From Bradyrhizobium diazoefficiens (GTDB lineage: Bacteria > Pseudomonadota > Alphaproteobacteria > Rhizobiales > Xanthobacteraceae), in the NCBI RefSeq assembly GCF_016616235.1, contig NZ_CP067100.1:6259001-6323000 (forward strand): a stretch of 64,000 nucleotides of DNA, in the 5' to 3' direction. The position numbers were made by a program, and so were the translations under genes. Shown piece after piece: positions 54,706-61,969 of the stretch. Within the stretch, counting starts at the first letter, position 1, and the number at the start of each line of letters is the position of its first letter. The notes beneath the pieces are model-generated. The model worked only from the letters and a program-made list of their open reading frames with translations, made no database searches and was not told the origin of the DNA.

Positions 54706-56013
54706 GTGTTTCGCAGTACAGCGTCTTCGACGAAGGGAAACAACTTCCTTCACGTCATCAAGCTCGTCTTGCCTTTCGCGATGGTCGTCGTGCTCCAGGC
54801 GGCGATCGCGGGCTTCAGTCTCGAGGTGATGTCTTCGGTCCGCGCCTATGTAGCGGGCGAAGCGCTGTGGTCGCGCTCGCAGAAGAACGCCGTCTATTTC
54901 CTCAACCTGTATCTGCGGTCGGGCGAGCCGAGCCAGTTTGCGCAATACCAGGCTTCGCTCGCCGTTCCCATTGGCGACGAGTATGCAAGGTGGGCGCTGG
55001 AGCGCGATCCGATCGACGTCGAAATTGCGCGCATCGGCTTCCTGCAAGGCGGCAACCATCCCGACGACGTCCCCGGCCTTATCTGGCTGTTCCGCCATTT
55101 CAACCAGGTCAGCTTCCTCCAGGAGGCGATCCGGGAGTGGGCCGCCACCGATCCGATGCTGCTGGAGTTGAGCGTCTTCGGCGAGGTCATCCGGTCCGAG
55201 CTGAAAAATGGCCCTATACAGGACAGCGGCTGCTTGAACGTCCTGTCGTCACGGCTCTCGGAGCTGAACCGACAATTCACGGTGCATGCGAAACGGTTCT
55301 CCACCGTGCTCGGCGAAGGCTCCCGTGCCATCAAGGTGACGCTGACCTGCATCAATGTCATCACTGCGGGGATGCTGATGGTGCTCATGGTTTGGCACAC
55401 GCGGCGATTGGTGCTGCAACGACAAGCCTTCGAGGACGCCTTGCAGGCCGAGAAGGAAAGGCTCGCCTTTCAGGCCTCGCACGACTGGCTGACCGGCCTT
55501 GCCAACCGCCGTGCTTTCGAGGCGCGCCTGCAAGCCGAGTTGGACAACACCGCGGCGGGTCCGCTGGCACTGATCCTGCTCGACCTCGACCAGTTCAAGA
55601 ACGTCAACGACAGCTGCGGCCATCTCGCCGGCGACCGCCTGCTCTGCCAGGTTTCGCAACTGCTGCGACAGGACCGGCGGCCGCATGATCTGGTGGCCCG
55701 GCTCGGCGGCGACGAATTCAGCCTGATCCTGCCGCAGTGCCCGCCCTCGAGCGCCATCGACATCGCCGAGCGGCTGCGCCGGTCGCTCGAATTGTTCAGC
55801 TTCACCTGGGGCGAGCGTCGCTTTACGGCAACGGCAAGCGTCGGGATCGCCTGCATCGCCGATCGCAACACCACGCTTGAAGACGCGATGCGGCGCGCTG
55901 ACGCCGCCTGCTATCGCGCCAAGGAGAAGGGACGCAACCGTGTCCAGGTCGAGGGCAGCCTGTCCGACATCGTCGTGGTCGCGCCCCGGCCGCGTGAAGC
56001 CGCGCGCGCATGA
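54706..56013 (+). CDS. Membrane-bound diguanylate cyclase (GGDEF)
   Basis: 435 residues from GTG 54706, chosen because GGGGAA at 54694-54699 stands 6 bases before it; the longer frame from 54511 lacks any signal. Membrane segments at about 19-41 and 211-232 enclose a periplasmic helical sensor. The GGDEF domain has HDWLTGLANRRAFE, DLDQFKNVND, the inhibitory RPHD (325-328) and GGDEF (334-338), then VGIACIADRNTTLEDAMRRA. It makes c-di-GMP with product inhibition intact. The 238 bases upstream hold no clear gene. Confidence 0.93.
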   Translation: MFRSTASSTKGNNFLHVIKLVLPFAMVVVLQAAIAGFSLEVMSSVRAYVAGEALWSRSQKNAVYFLNLYLRSGEPSQFAQYQASLAVPIGDEYARWALERDPIDVEIARIGFLQGGNHPDDVPGLIWLFRHFNQVSFLQEAIREWAATDPMLLELSVFGEVIRSELKNGPIQDSGCLNVLSSRLSELNRQFTVHAKRFSTVLGEGSRAIKVTLTCINVITAGMLMVLMVWHTRRLVLQRQAFEDALQAEKERLAFQASHDWLTGLANRRAFEARLQAELDNTAAGPLALILLDLDQFKNVNDSCGHLAGDRLLCQVSQLLRQDRRPHDLVARLGGDEFSLILPQCPPSSAIDIAERLRRSLELFSFTWGERRFTATASVGIACIADRNTTLEDAMRRADAACYRAKEKGRNRVQVEGSLSDIVVVAPRPREAARA

Positions 56014-56025
56014 CAACGCGTCCGC

Positions 56026-56375
56026 CTATCGCATCGGCACGATCCCAAGACCCGCCAGATGCGCGTGGAGGAATTGCTCGACCTGCTGACGCAGCATCTG
56101 CGGCGGCACCGCGACCATGCGCTCCTCGAGGCCGAGCGAGATGATGCCATGCACCGCGGAAAACAGCGTGCGGGACAGCAGCGCGATTCTCACATCATCC
56201 GCATCAGGTAGCAGCCGAACCAGAGGCGGATGCATCAGCGCGAACGCGTCCATCACCATCTGGAGGATGTCGTCAGGATAAGGACGGTCGTCCTCCATCC
56301 GGTGCTCGAACAGCGAGCGCAGCAAATTGGCGTGCTCGGCGACGCGCTTGCCGATGATATCCACCTGTCGATCGC
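56026..56375 (-). pseudogene. TetR-family regulator remnant (C-terminal half)
   Basis: The leftward frame keeps only the TetR ligand-binding half: VDIIGKRVAEHANLLRSLFE, MVMDAFALMHPPLVRLLPDA and the family-typical FSAVHGIISLGLEERM. No DNA-binding helix-turn-helix precedes it. Instead, to the right of about 56375, the same DNA encodes a hydrolase on the other strand. The frame stays open to 56463 by chance. Loss of the 5' half leaves it unable to bind DNA. Confidence 0.75.
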
Positions 56376-56376
56376 C

Positions 56377-56856
56377 GGCTTTGCGAAACAATGTGGCGGC
56401 CCGGTCCACTTCGTCGCGCATTCCATGGGCGGACTGCTCACGCGGGTCTATATCGCAAGACACCGCCCGATACGGCTCGGCCGCGTCGTGATGCTGGGCA
56501 CGTCCAACGGCGGTAGCGAGGTCGCCGATCTCCTGAAAGAGCTCTCGATCTACCGCGCCGTTTTCGGCCCCGCCGGCTTGCAGCTGACGACCGTCCCGGA
56601 CCCGGTGCTCGCTGGTCTGCCCTCGCCCGACTATGAGATTGGCATCATCGCGGGATGCCGGACCATCGCGCCGATCGCCTCGGCCTTTGTCCTGCCACGG
56701 CCGAACGACGGCCGCGTTTCAGTCGCGAGCGCGAAACTTGCCGACATGAGCGATCATATTGTCGTCAAGGCATCCCATACCGGACTGCCGCGCCACAGCG
56801 TCGCGATCGAGCAAACCATTGCATTTCTGGACCATGGCCGCTTCTGGTCTCTCTGA
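56377..56856 (+). pseudogene. Alpha/beta hydrolase remnant (lipase-like, C-terminal half)
   Basis: From about 56377 the rightward frame encodes GGPVHFVAHSMGGLLTRVYI with the nucleophile elbow HSMGG, then GRVVMLGTSNGGSEVADLLK and a late SDHIVVKASHTGLPRH carrying the catalytic His. The N-terminal strands and cap expected before the elbow are missing; the upstream frame is antisense to the tetR remnant. The 3' end is intact. It ends 3 bases from the stop of tcuB. Confidence 0.75.
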
Positions 56857-56859
56857 CGC

Positions 56860-57966
56860 TCAGATGCCGGCTTGGCTGCGGCGCTCCTGCGCATAGCGCA
56901 CCAGGGCCACGAAGCGATAGATGCCGTGCACGAACTTGCCATAGGGCATGGTGATGAACAGCGCGAACACCGCGCCGAGATGCAGCGCCAGCAACGGTCC
57001 CATCGCAGAGGTCTCGCGCAGGATGAGAAGCAGCATGCCGGTGAGACCGGTCAGGAACAGCATGGCGATGAAGCCGACATCCATGCCGTAGCGGTTCTCG
57101 TCGAGCAGCGCCGGATCGCGTCGCGCCTTGGCCACGAACAAGCCGACCGGTCCGACGAGCAGACCGATGCCTCCAAGCGTGCCGAGCACCACGGGCAGGT
57201 CCCACCACGGGTACGGCGCCTCGCGGGCGAGCAGATAGTGATAGAGCGTCGCGACCGAGGTCGCGGCAAAGCACAGCAGGAAGCCGTAGAACGTCAGGTG
57301 GTGATACAATTTGCGCCGGTCGGTCGGCTTGTCGTCCTCATTGTAACAACCGACGCCGCCGCCATGGAGATAGCGCAGCTCGCCGGCATCGCGGATCGCC
57401 TGAAAGATCGAGCCGCCATCGGCACGGCCGCCGATCGGTAGGCCGATGTCGCGCCAGAACGCGCGTACGCTCATGACCAGCGCGAGGATGGCATAGAGAA
57501 ACGCAGCGCCGAACAAAGCGGCCATCGCATTGTGCGGCATCAGCCTGTAGAACGCGCCGGGGCCGGTGTGCACGCCGAACAGCACGCTGCGGTCATTCAG
57601 CGCGGCGAAGCCGAGGATGAAGGTGGCCATGCTGAGCGCCGCGACGATGCTGATGACGAGGCCGTTGCGGGCGAAGGTGCCGGACAGCGCGGGCGGCCAG
57701 GCATAAGCGGCATAGGACTCGGCGCGTGCGACCGCCAGCGTCTTCGGGACATTGACGTTGAATTCGTGCGGCGGCGAGAACTGGCAATCGACGTAGCAGG
57801 CGCCGCAGGAATGGCAGAGGTTGGCGAGATAGTTGAGATCGCCGTCGGAGAACGCCCGCCGCATCTCCATCGCCGGAAACACCGCGCACAGGCCCTCGCA
57901 GTAGCGGCATGAGTTGCAGACCGTCATCAGACGGTCGGCTTCGTCCAAGATTTGGGTTCCGTGCAT
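56860..57966 (-). CDS. tcuB: TcuB-like membrane iron-sulphur/heme protein (tricarballylate utilization)
   Basis: 368 residues. The N-terminus has two four-cysteine clusters (CNSCRYCEGLC and CHSCGACYVDC) for iron-sulphur centres. About six hydrophobic helices follow, with His residues (for example HLTFYGFLLCF, HYLLAREAPY) likely to bind heme. This layout matches TcuB, which re-oxidises FADH2 of TcuA by passing electrons to quinone. The gene starts 4 bases after the esterase stop, in one operon with tcuA. Confidence 0.93.
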   Translation of the reverse strand: MHGTQILDEADRLMTVCNSCRYCEGLCAVFPAMEMRRAFSDGDLNYLANLCHSCGACYVDCQFSPPHEFNVNVPKTLAVARAESYAAYAWPPALSGTFARNGLVISIVAALSMATFILGFAALNDRSVLFGVHTGPGAFYRLMPHNAMAALFGAAFLYAILALVMSVRAFWRDIGLPIGGRADGGSIFQAIRDAGELRYLHGGGVGCYNEDDKPTDRRKLYHHLTFYGFLLCFAATSVATLYHYLLAREAPYPWWDLPVVLGTLGGIGLLVGPVGLFVAKARRDPALLDENRYGMDVGFIAMLFLTGLTGMLLLILRETSAMGPLLALHLGAVFALFITMPYGKFVHGIYRFVALVRYAQERRSQAGI

Positions 57967-57970
57967 GGCT

Positions 57971-58999
57971 TTACTTCGTCAGGCCCTTGGCCTCGAGCCA
58001 CTTCTGGATAAGGCCCGCGACCTCGAGATTGTTCTTGTCCATCATCACCATATGCGAATTGCCCTTGATGCCGGCCTGTGGGAGGTCGACGATGTCGACG
58101 CTGCCCCCGGCCGCCTTGATCGAGTCCGCAAAGGCGATGCCGTTGGCGCGGATCTTGGGCCAGCGCGAATCGCGCTCGATATAGTCGCCATAGATGATCA
58201 GCGTCGGAATGTTCTTCAGGACATCCGCCCTGCCGGGATCGCCGATGCCGGCGGGCTCGATCGCAATCAGCGCCTTGACCTTGTCGGGCCGGGCCTGCGC
58301 AACCTTGAAGCCGAAGCTGCCGGCTTGGCTGTGGAACAGGATCACCGAGGGACCGACGCGATCAATCTCGGCGATATAGGCGGCGATGGTCGCATCATCC
58401 GTCGTGGTCCAGCGCGGGATGTTCTGCTTGACGAAATTATCGTAGCCCTCGACGGGAAACTGGTTGCCCGGCAACACTTTTCGTTTGGCAGGATCCGGAT
58501 CGTAGGAGTTTGGCCCATTGCCGATGCGAAAGCGCTCGAACGGATTGGCTGTGGTGAGGAAGACCGGCTCGCCTTTGAATATATCAGGATATTGCGCCCA
58601 GCCGGCGCGGCCGCGCTCAACCGCGTCGGAATTGTAGACCGCCCACCCCTTGCGCAGGAAATAATTCAACCAGCCTTCGCGTCCATCAGGCGTGGTCTCG
58701 TAGGTGACGCCAGTCAGCCCACCGCCGTGCCACATCAGCAGCGGATAGGCTCCCTTCTCGTTGGCCGGCAGGAAATATTGCACGTACATCTGCTCGACCT
58801 GATACGTGCCGTTGGGATCGACCTTGGCCGGCACGCCGCCAGGCGAGAACACAACCTCCCTCACCGGCTTGCCGGAGATTTCGACAAGACGCCCACCGAC
58901 ATGGAAGGAACCCATGTCGCGCAGGGTGATCGGCTCGGCCGCGCGGGCGTGGCCGATCATCAGCAGCGCCGTAATCGAAGCGATGGCAATGCGTGACAT
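57971..58999 (-). CDS. Secreted alpha/beta hydrolase (esterase) in the tcu operon
   Basis: 342 residues with a signal peptide (MSRIAIASITALLMIGHARA) ahead of AEPITLRD. The alpha/beta fold is visible: YPLLMWHGGGLTGVTYETTP for the oxyanion region, VILFHSQAGSFGFKVAQARP with the nucleophile Ser in HSQAG, LIIYGDYIERD with the acid, and IKGNSHMVMMDKNN with the His. Placed between tcuA and tcuB, it probably frees tricarballylate (or a related acid) from an ester in the periplasm. The substrate is inference. Confidence 0.88.
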   Translation of the reverse strand: MSRIAIASITALLMIGHARAAEPITLRDMGSFHVGGRLVEISGKPVREVVFSPGGVPAKVDPNGTYQVEQMYVQYFLPANEKGAYPLLMWHGGGLTGVTYETTPDGREGWLNYFLRKGWAVYNSDAVERGRAGWAQYPDIFKGEPVFLTTANPFERFRIGNGPNSYDPDPAKRKVLPGNQFPVEGYDNFVKQNIPRWTTTDDATIAAYIAEIDRVGPSVILFHSQAGSFGFKVAQARPDKVKALIAIEPAGIGDPGRADVLKNIPTLIIYGDYIERDSRWPKIRANGIAFADSIKAAGGSVDIVDLPQAGIKGNSHMVMMDKNNLEVAGLIQKWLEAKGLTK

Positions 59000-59026
59000 G
59001 GTTGCTCCCTGTCTCTTTTCTTCATC

Positions 59027-60418
59027 CTAGTTCTTGGCGTGGCGTGCCGCTTCCCGTCCGGCGATCCGCCCGAACACGCTGCCGATGGTCATGCCCATGC
59101 CGGCGGCATAGCCCTTGCCGAGCACGTTGCCGGCCATGATCTCGCCGGCCGCGAACATGTTGGCCGACGGCTTGCCGTCAGCCATCAACATCCGCGCCTC
59201 CGTGGTCACGCGGGTGCCGAGATAGGTGAAGGTGATGCCGGGCCGCACCGGATAGGCAAGATAAGGCGGCGTCTCGATCCGCCGCGCCCAATGAGTCTTG
59301 GGCGGCGCGATGCCTTCGGTGCGGCAATCGTCGAGAATGGTGTGGTCGAACGTGCCTGGCCGCACCGCTGCATTGAACTCGGTGATGGTATTCTCGAGTG
59401 CCACCGGATCAAGCTCGAGCTTGGCGGCGAGCTCGGCCACCGTCTGTCCAGCGATCGGCGGGAACAGCGTCGGCATAAAGCTCGTGATCACGGTCGAATC
59501 AAAAATGATGTAGGCGATCTGGTCGGGCTGCGCCGCGACCAGCCGGCCCCAGATCGCGTAGCGCTTGGGCCAGATATCCTCGCCCTCGTCGTAGAAGCGC
59601 TGGGCCTGCTTGTTGACGACGATGCCAAACACGACGGAGTCATGGCGGGTGATGATGCCGCCGTCGAATTTCGGCGCGCGGGCGTCGATCGCAACCGCAT
59701 GACACTGGGTGGGATCGCCGACCTCCTGCACGCCCTTGGCGAGCAGCATCTTCAGGATCGAGCCGCGGTTATAGGGCGTGCCGCGGATCAGGAAATTGTC
59801 GGCAGCCTCGCCCCAATATTGCTTCAGCCATTCGATGTTGGCCTCGAAGCCGCCGGCTGCCGCGACCAGCGACGTCGCACGGATCTCGGTCTCGCCCTTA
59901 ATCGGCCGTGAGAGCCGCGCGGCGAGGAACATGCCGTCCTCGATCACGAGGTCGGTGACTTCGGCATCGTATTCGACGTCGACGCCGAGCCGCTCGGCGG
60001 TCAGATACAGCGCATTGAGCATCGCGCGGCCGCCGCCGAGGAAGAACGAGTTGGTGCGGCCGAGGCTCAGCGTGCCGCCGAGCGAGGGCTGCCAGCGCAC
60101 ACCCTGCTCCACGATCCAGTTCAAAATGTCCTTCGACTCCCGGATCATGTGGCGCGCAAGCACCTCGTCGGTCTGCCCGCCGGTGACGCGCAGCAGATCC
60201 TCCCAAAACTCCTCCTCGGTATAGGGGCCGGTGAGGATTTCGGTGGCAGCGTCATGGGCGCAACGCATGTTGCGGGTGTGGCGGGTATTGCCGCCGCGGT
60301 AGAATTTCGGCGCGCCCTCGAGCACGAGGACGGAGGCGCCGCCGCGCCGAGCGCTGATGGCCGCGCACAGCGCCGCGTTGCCGCCGCCGATCACCAGCAC
60401 GTCGTATTTGCTGCTCAT
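59027..60418 (-). CDS. tcuA: TcuA, FAD-dependent tricarballylate dehydrogenase
   Basis: 463 residues. YDVLVIGGGNAALCAAISAR is the FAD-binding strand-loop-helix, and the fumarate-reductase/succinate-dehydrogenase fold shows YRGGNTRHTRNMRCAHDAAT, SLVAAAGGFEANIEWLKQYW and a C-terminal GEIMAGNVLGKGYAAGMGMT. It oxidises tricarballylate to cis-aconitate, which enters the citrate cycle. It is the first gene of the operon, divergent from the GntR gene. Confidence 0.94.
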   Translation of the reverse strand: MSSKYDVLVIGGGNAALCAAISARRGGASVLVLEGAPKFYRGGNTRHTRNMRCAHDAATEILTGPYTEEEFWEDLLRVTGGQTDEVLARHMIRESKDILNWIVEQGVRWQPSLGGTLSLGRTNSFFLGGGRAMLNALYLTAERLGVDVEYDAEVTDLVIEDGMFLAARLSRPIKGETEIRATSLVAAAGGFEANIEWLKQYWGEAADNFLIRGTPYNRGSILKMLLAKGVQEVGDPTQCHAVAIDARAPKFDGGIITRHDSVVFGIVVNKQAQRFYDEGEDIWPKRYAIWGRLVAAQPDQIAYIIFDSTVITSFMPTLFPPIAGQTVAELAAKLELDPVALENTITEFNAAVRPGTFDHTILDDCRTEGIAPPKTHWARRIETPPYLAYPVRPGITFTYLGTRVTTEARMLMADGKPSANMFAAGEIMAGNVLGKGYAAGMGMTIGSVFGRIAGREAARHAKN

Positions 60419-60498
60419 CCCGTCTGCCCAATGCGGCGAAGTTTAAAAGACATTCTGCCCGCCGGCGGCCCGGGTCAAGCCAGGCCGCCGTTGCGTAC

Positions 60499-60512
60499 CT
60501 TTGTATACAAAG
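60499..60512. promoter_or_regulatory. Perfect palindrome, likely GntR operator
   Basis: CTTTGTATACAAAG is a perfect 14-base palindrome in the tcuA/GntR divergent gap. TTGTATACAA-type sites are common operators of GntR proteins of the FCD branch, and the adjacent gene encodes one. Confidence 0.72.
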
Positions 60513-60513
60513 A

Positions 60514-60547
60514 TATACAGAGATGGCGCAAGCGGCATCTCTGTATA
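60514..60547. promoter_or_regulatory. 12-bp inverted repeat upstream of the GntR gene
   Basis: TATACAGAGATG (60514-60525) is repeated inverted as CATCTCTGTATA (60536-60547). Each half carries GTATA like the palindrome beside it, so it may be a second, half-spaced operator or a leader hairpin for the regulator gene, whose start is 31 bases downstream. Confidence 0.6.
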
Positions 60548-60577
60548 GGCAGGGTGCGCCTTGTGCGCGAGGGACCC

Positions 60578-61273
60578 ATGGCCCGGCGACCGGCGAAGGC
60601 AGGTGGATCGATTGCGCGCGGCGGCGGCGTGGCGCTGGGCGAAGCCGTGTTCCGCTCGCTCTGCGAAGCGCTCCAGGCCGGCAGCTACCGCGCCGGCGAC
60701 CGCCTGCGCGAGGAAGAAGTGGCGCAGCGGCTGAAGGTCAGTCGCACGCCGGTGCGCGAAGCACTCGGCCGCCTCGCGGCGCGCGGTTTCGTCGAGCCCG
60801 CCGGTGGCCGCGGCCTGATCGTGCGCAACCTCGACATATCCGAGGTGCTGGAGCTCTATGCCATGCGCGAGATCATGGAAGGCGCCGCGGCGCGCCTCGC
60901 CGCCGAGCACGCCTCCGCAACCGAGATCGAGGCGCTCCGGGACATCGAGCAGGCGTTCGTCGAGGTTTCCAAGACCGACGCCGCCGAGATGGCAAAGGAA
61001 ATGGCAAGACTCAACCGCGCCTTCCACGAAGCGATCTGCCGTGCCGCGCGCAACCGCTATCTCGACAATGCCTCGCGGGAGCTACAAGACTGGATCGCGC
61101 TGCTCGGTCCGACCACCTTCACGGTGACGGGCCGCTCTTCGACCAGCCATGGCGAGCATCAGAAGATCATCGAAGCGATCGCCGCACGCAACGGCGACAA
61201 GGCCGAACAACTCGCACGCGCGCATATTCGCGAAGCCCTGCGCTGCCGGCTGAAATTGTTGCAGAAGCAATAG
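60578..61273 (+). CDS. GntR-family regulator, FCD branch
   Basis: 231 residues from ATG 60578, preceded by GAGGGA; the longer frame back to 60149 lies antisense to tcuA. The winged helix has YRAGDRLREEEVAQRLKVSR and TPVREALGRLAARGFVEP. The FCD domain has YAMREIMEGAAARLAAEHAS, RLNRAFHEAICRAARN and SSTSHGEHQKIIEAIAARNG, with metal-binding Asp/His positions kept. It probably represses the tcu operon until a tricarboxylate ligand binds. Confidence 0.9.
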   Translation: MARRPAKAGGSIARGGGVALGEAVFRSLCEALQAGSYRAGDRLREEEVAQRLKVSRTPVREALGRLAARGFVEPAGGRGLIVRNLDISEVLELYAMREIMEGAAARLAAEHASATEIEALRDIEQAFVEVSKTDAAEMAKEMARLNRAFHEAICRAARNRYLDNASRELQDWIALLGPTTFTVTGRSSTSHGEHQKIIEAIAARNGDKAEQLARAHIREALRCRLKLLQKQ

Positions 61274-61283
61274 GCCGAGACGC

Positions 61284-61757
61284 TCACGCCAGCACATCGG
61301 CGGCGACCGCTTTCGACACATCGCGCACGTCGCCCGGCCTCAGCCGCACCTGCAAGCCGCGCTGGCCGCCATTCACATAGACTTGCTCATGCGTCATCGC
61401 GCTCTGCTCGATCACGGTGCCGACCGGCTTGCGCTGCCCGAACGGACTGATGCCGCCGACCTTGTAGCCGGTGACGCGCTCGGCTTCCGGCGGCTTCATC
61501 ATCTGCGCCGACTTGCCGCCCACGGCTGCGGCAAGCTTCTTCATCGAGACTTCCTGGTCAGACGGAACGATGACGCAGACCGGCTTGCCGTCGACCACAG
61601 CCATCAGGGTCTTCAGGACGCACGCTGGATCTTCGCCGAGCGCCGCGGCGGCCTGGAGCCCGATGCTCTCGGCGTCGGGATCGTAGGCATAGGTGTGGAC
61701 GGTGAAGGCAACGCCGGCGGCTTCAAGCGCGCGCGTGGCTGGGGTGACTTTGGACAT
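61284..61757 (-). CDS. ybaK: YbaK/EbsC-type Cys-tRNA(Pro) deacylase
   Basis: 157 residues. The YbaK fold is recognised from VHTYAYDPDAESIGLQAAAA, DPACVLKTLMAVVDGKPVCV, SMKKLAAAVGGKSAQM and TGYKVGGISPFGQRK, with the key Lys in VLKTL. It hydrolyses Cys-tRNA(Pro) and so guards translation. It converges on the GntR gene, 10 bases from its stop. Confidence 0.94.
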   Translation of the reverse strand: MSKVTPATRALEAAGVAFTVHTYAYDPDAESIGLQAAAALGEDPACVLKTLMAVVDGKPVCVIVPSDQEVSMKKLAAAVGGKSAQMMKPPEAERVTGYKVGGISPFGQRKPVGTVIEQSAMTHEQVYVNGGQRGLQVRLRPGDVRDVSKAVAADVLA

Positions 61758-61830
61758 GGACGGTGTTTACCACCGTCATTGCGGGGAGCGAAGCGGTGTG
61801 GGGCAAGCCGGCACCACACAATCACAGTCA

Positions 61831-61930
61831 TCGCCCGGCTTGACCGGGCGATCCAGTATTCCGAGACAGTGGTGATCGAATCGATGGGCCGCCGCGTACT
61901 GTCATGCCCCGCCTGCGCGGGGCATGACAG
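61831..61930. repeat. Intergenic palindromic elements
   Basis: TCGCCCGG (61831-61838) pairs with CCGGGCGA (61844-61851). CTGTCATGCCCCGC (61899-61912) pairs perfectly with GCGGGGCATGACAG (61917-61930) around a 4-base loop. Both types are known to me from many Bradyrhizobium intergenic regions. The second could end leftward transcription of the formate dehydrogenase gene. Confidence 0.7.
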
Positions 61931-61969
61931 CGGTTTGTGTGGCAAGCCTCATGGCGGTGACGACGAGCC

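Noticed and set aside
57914..58996. 360-codon rightward frame
   Set aside because: Antisense to the esterase.
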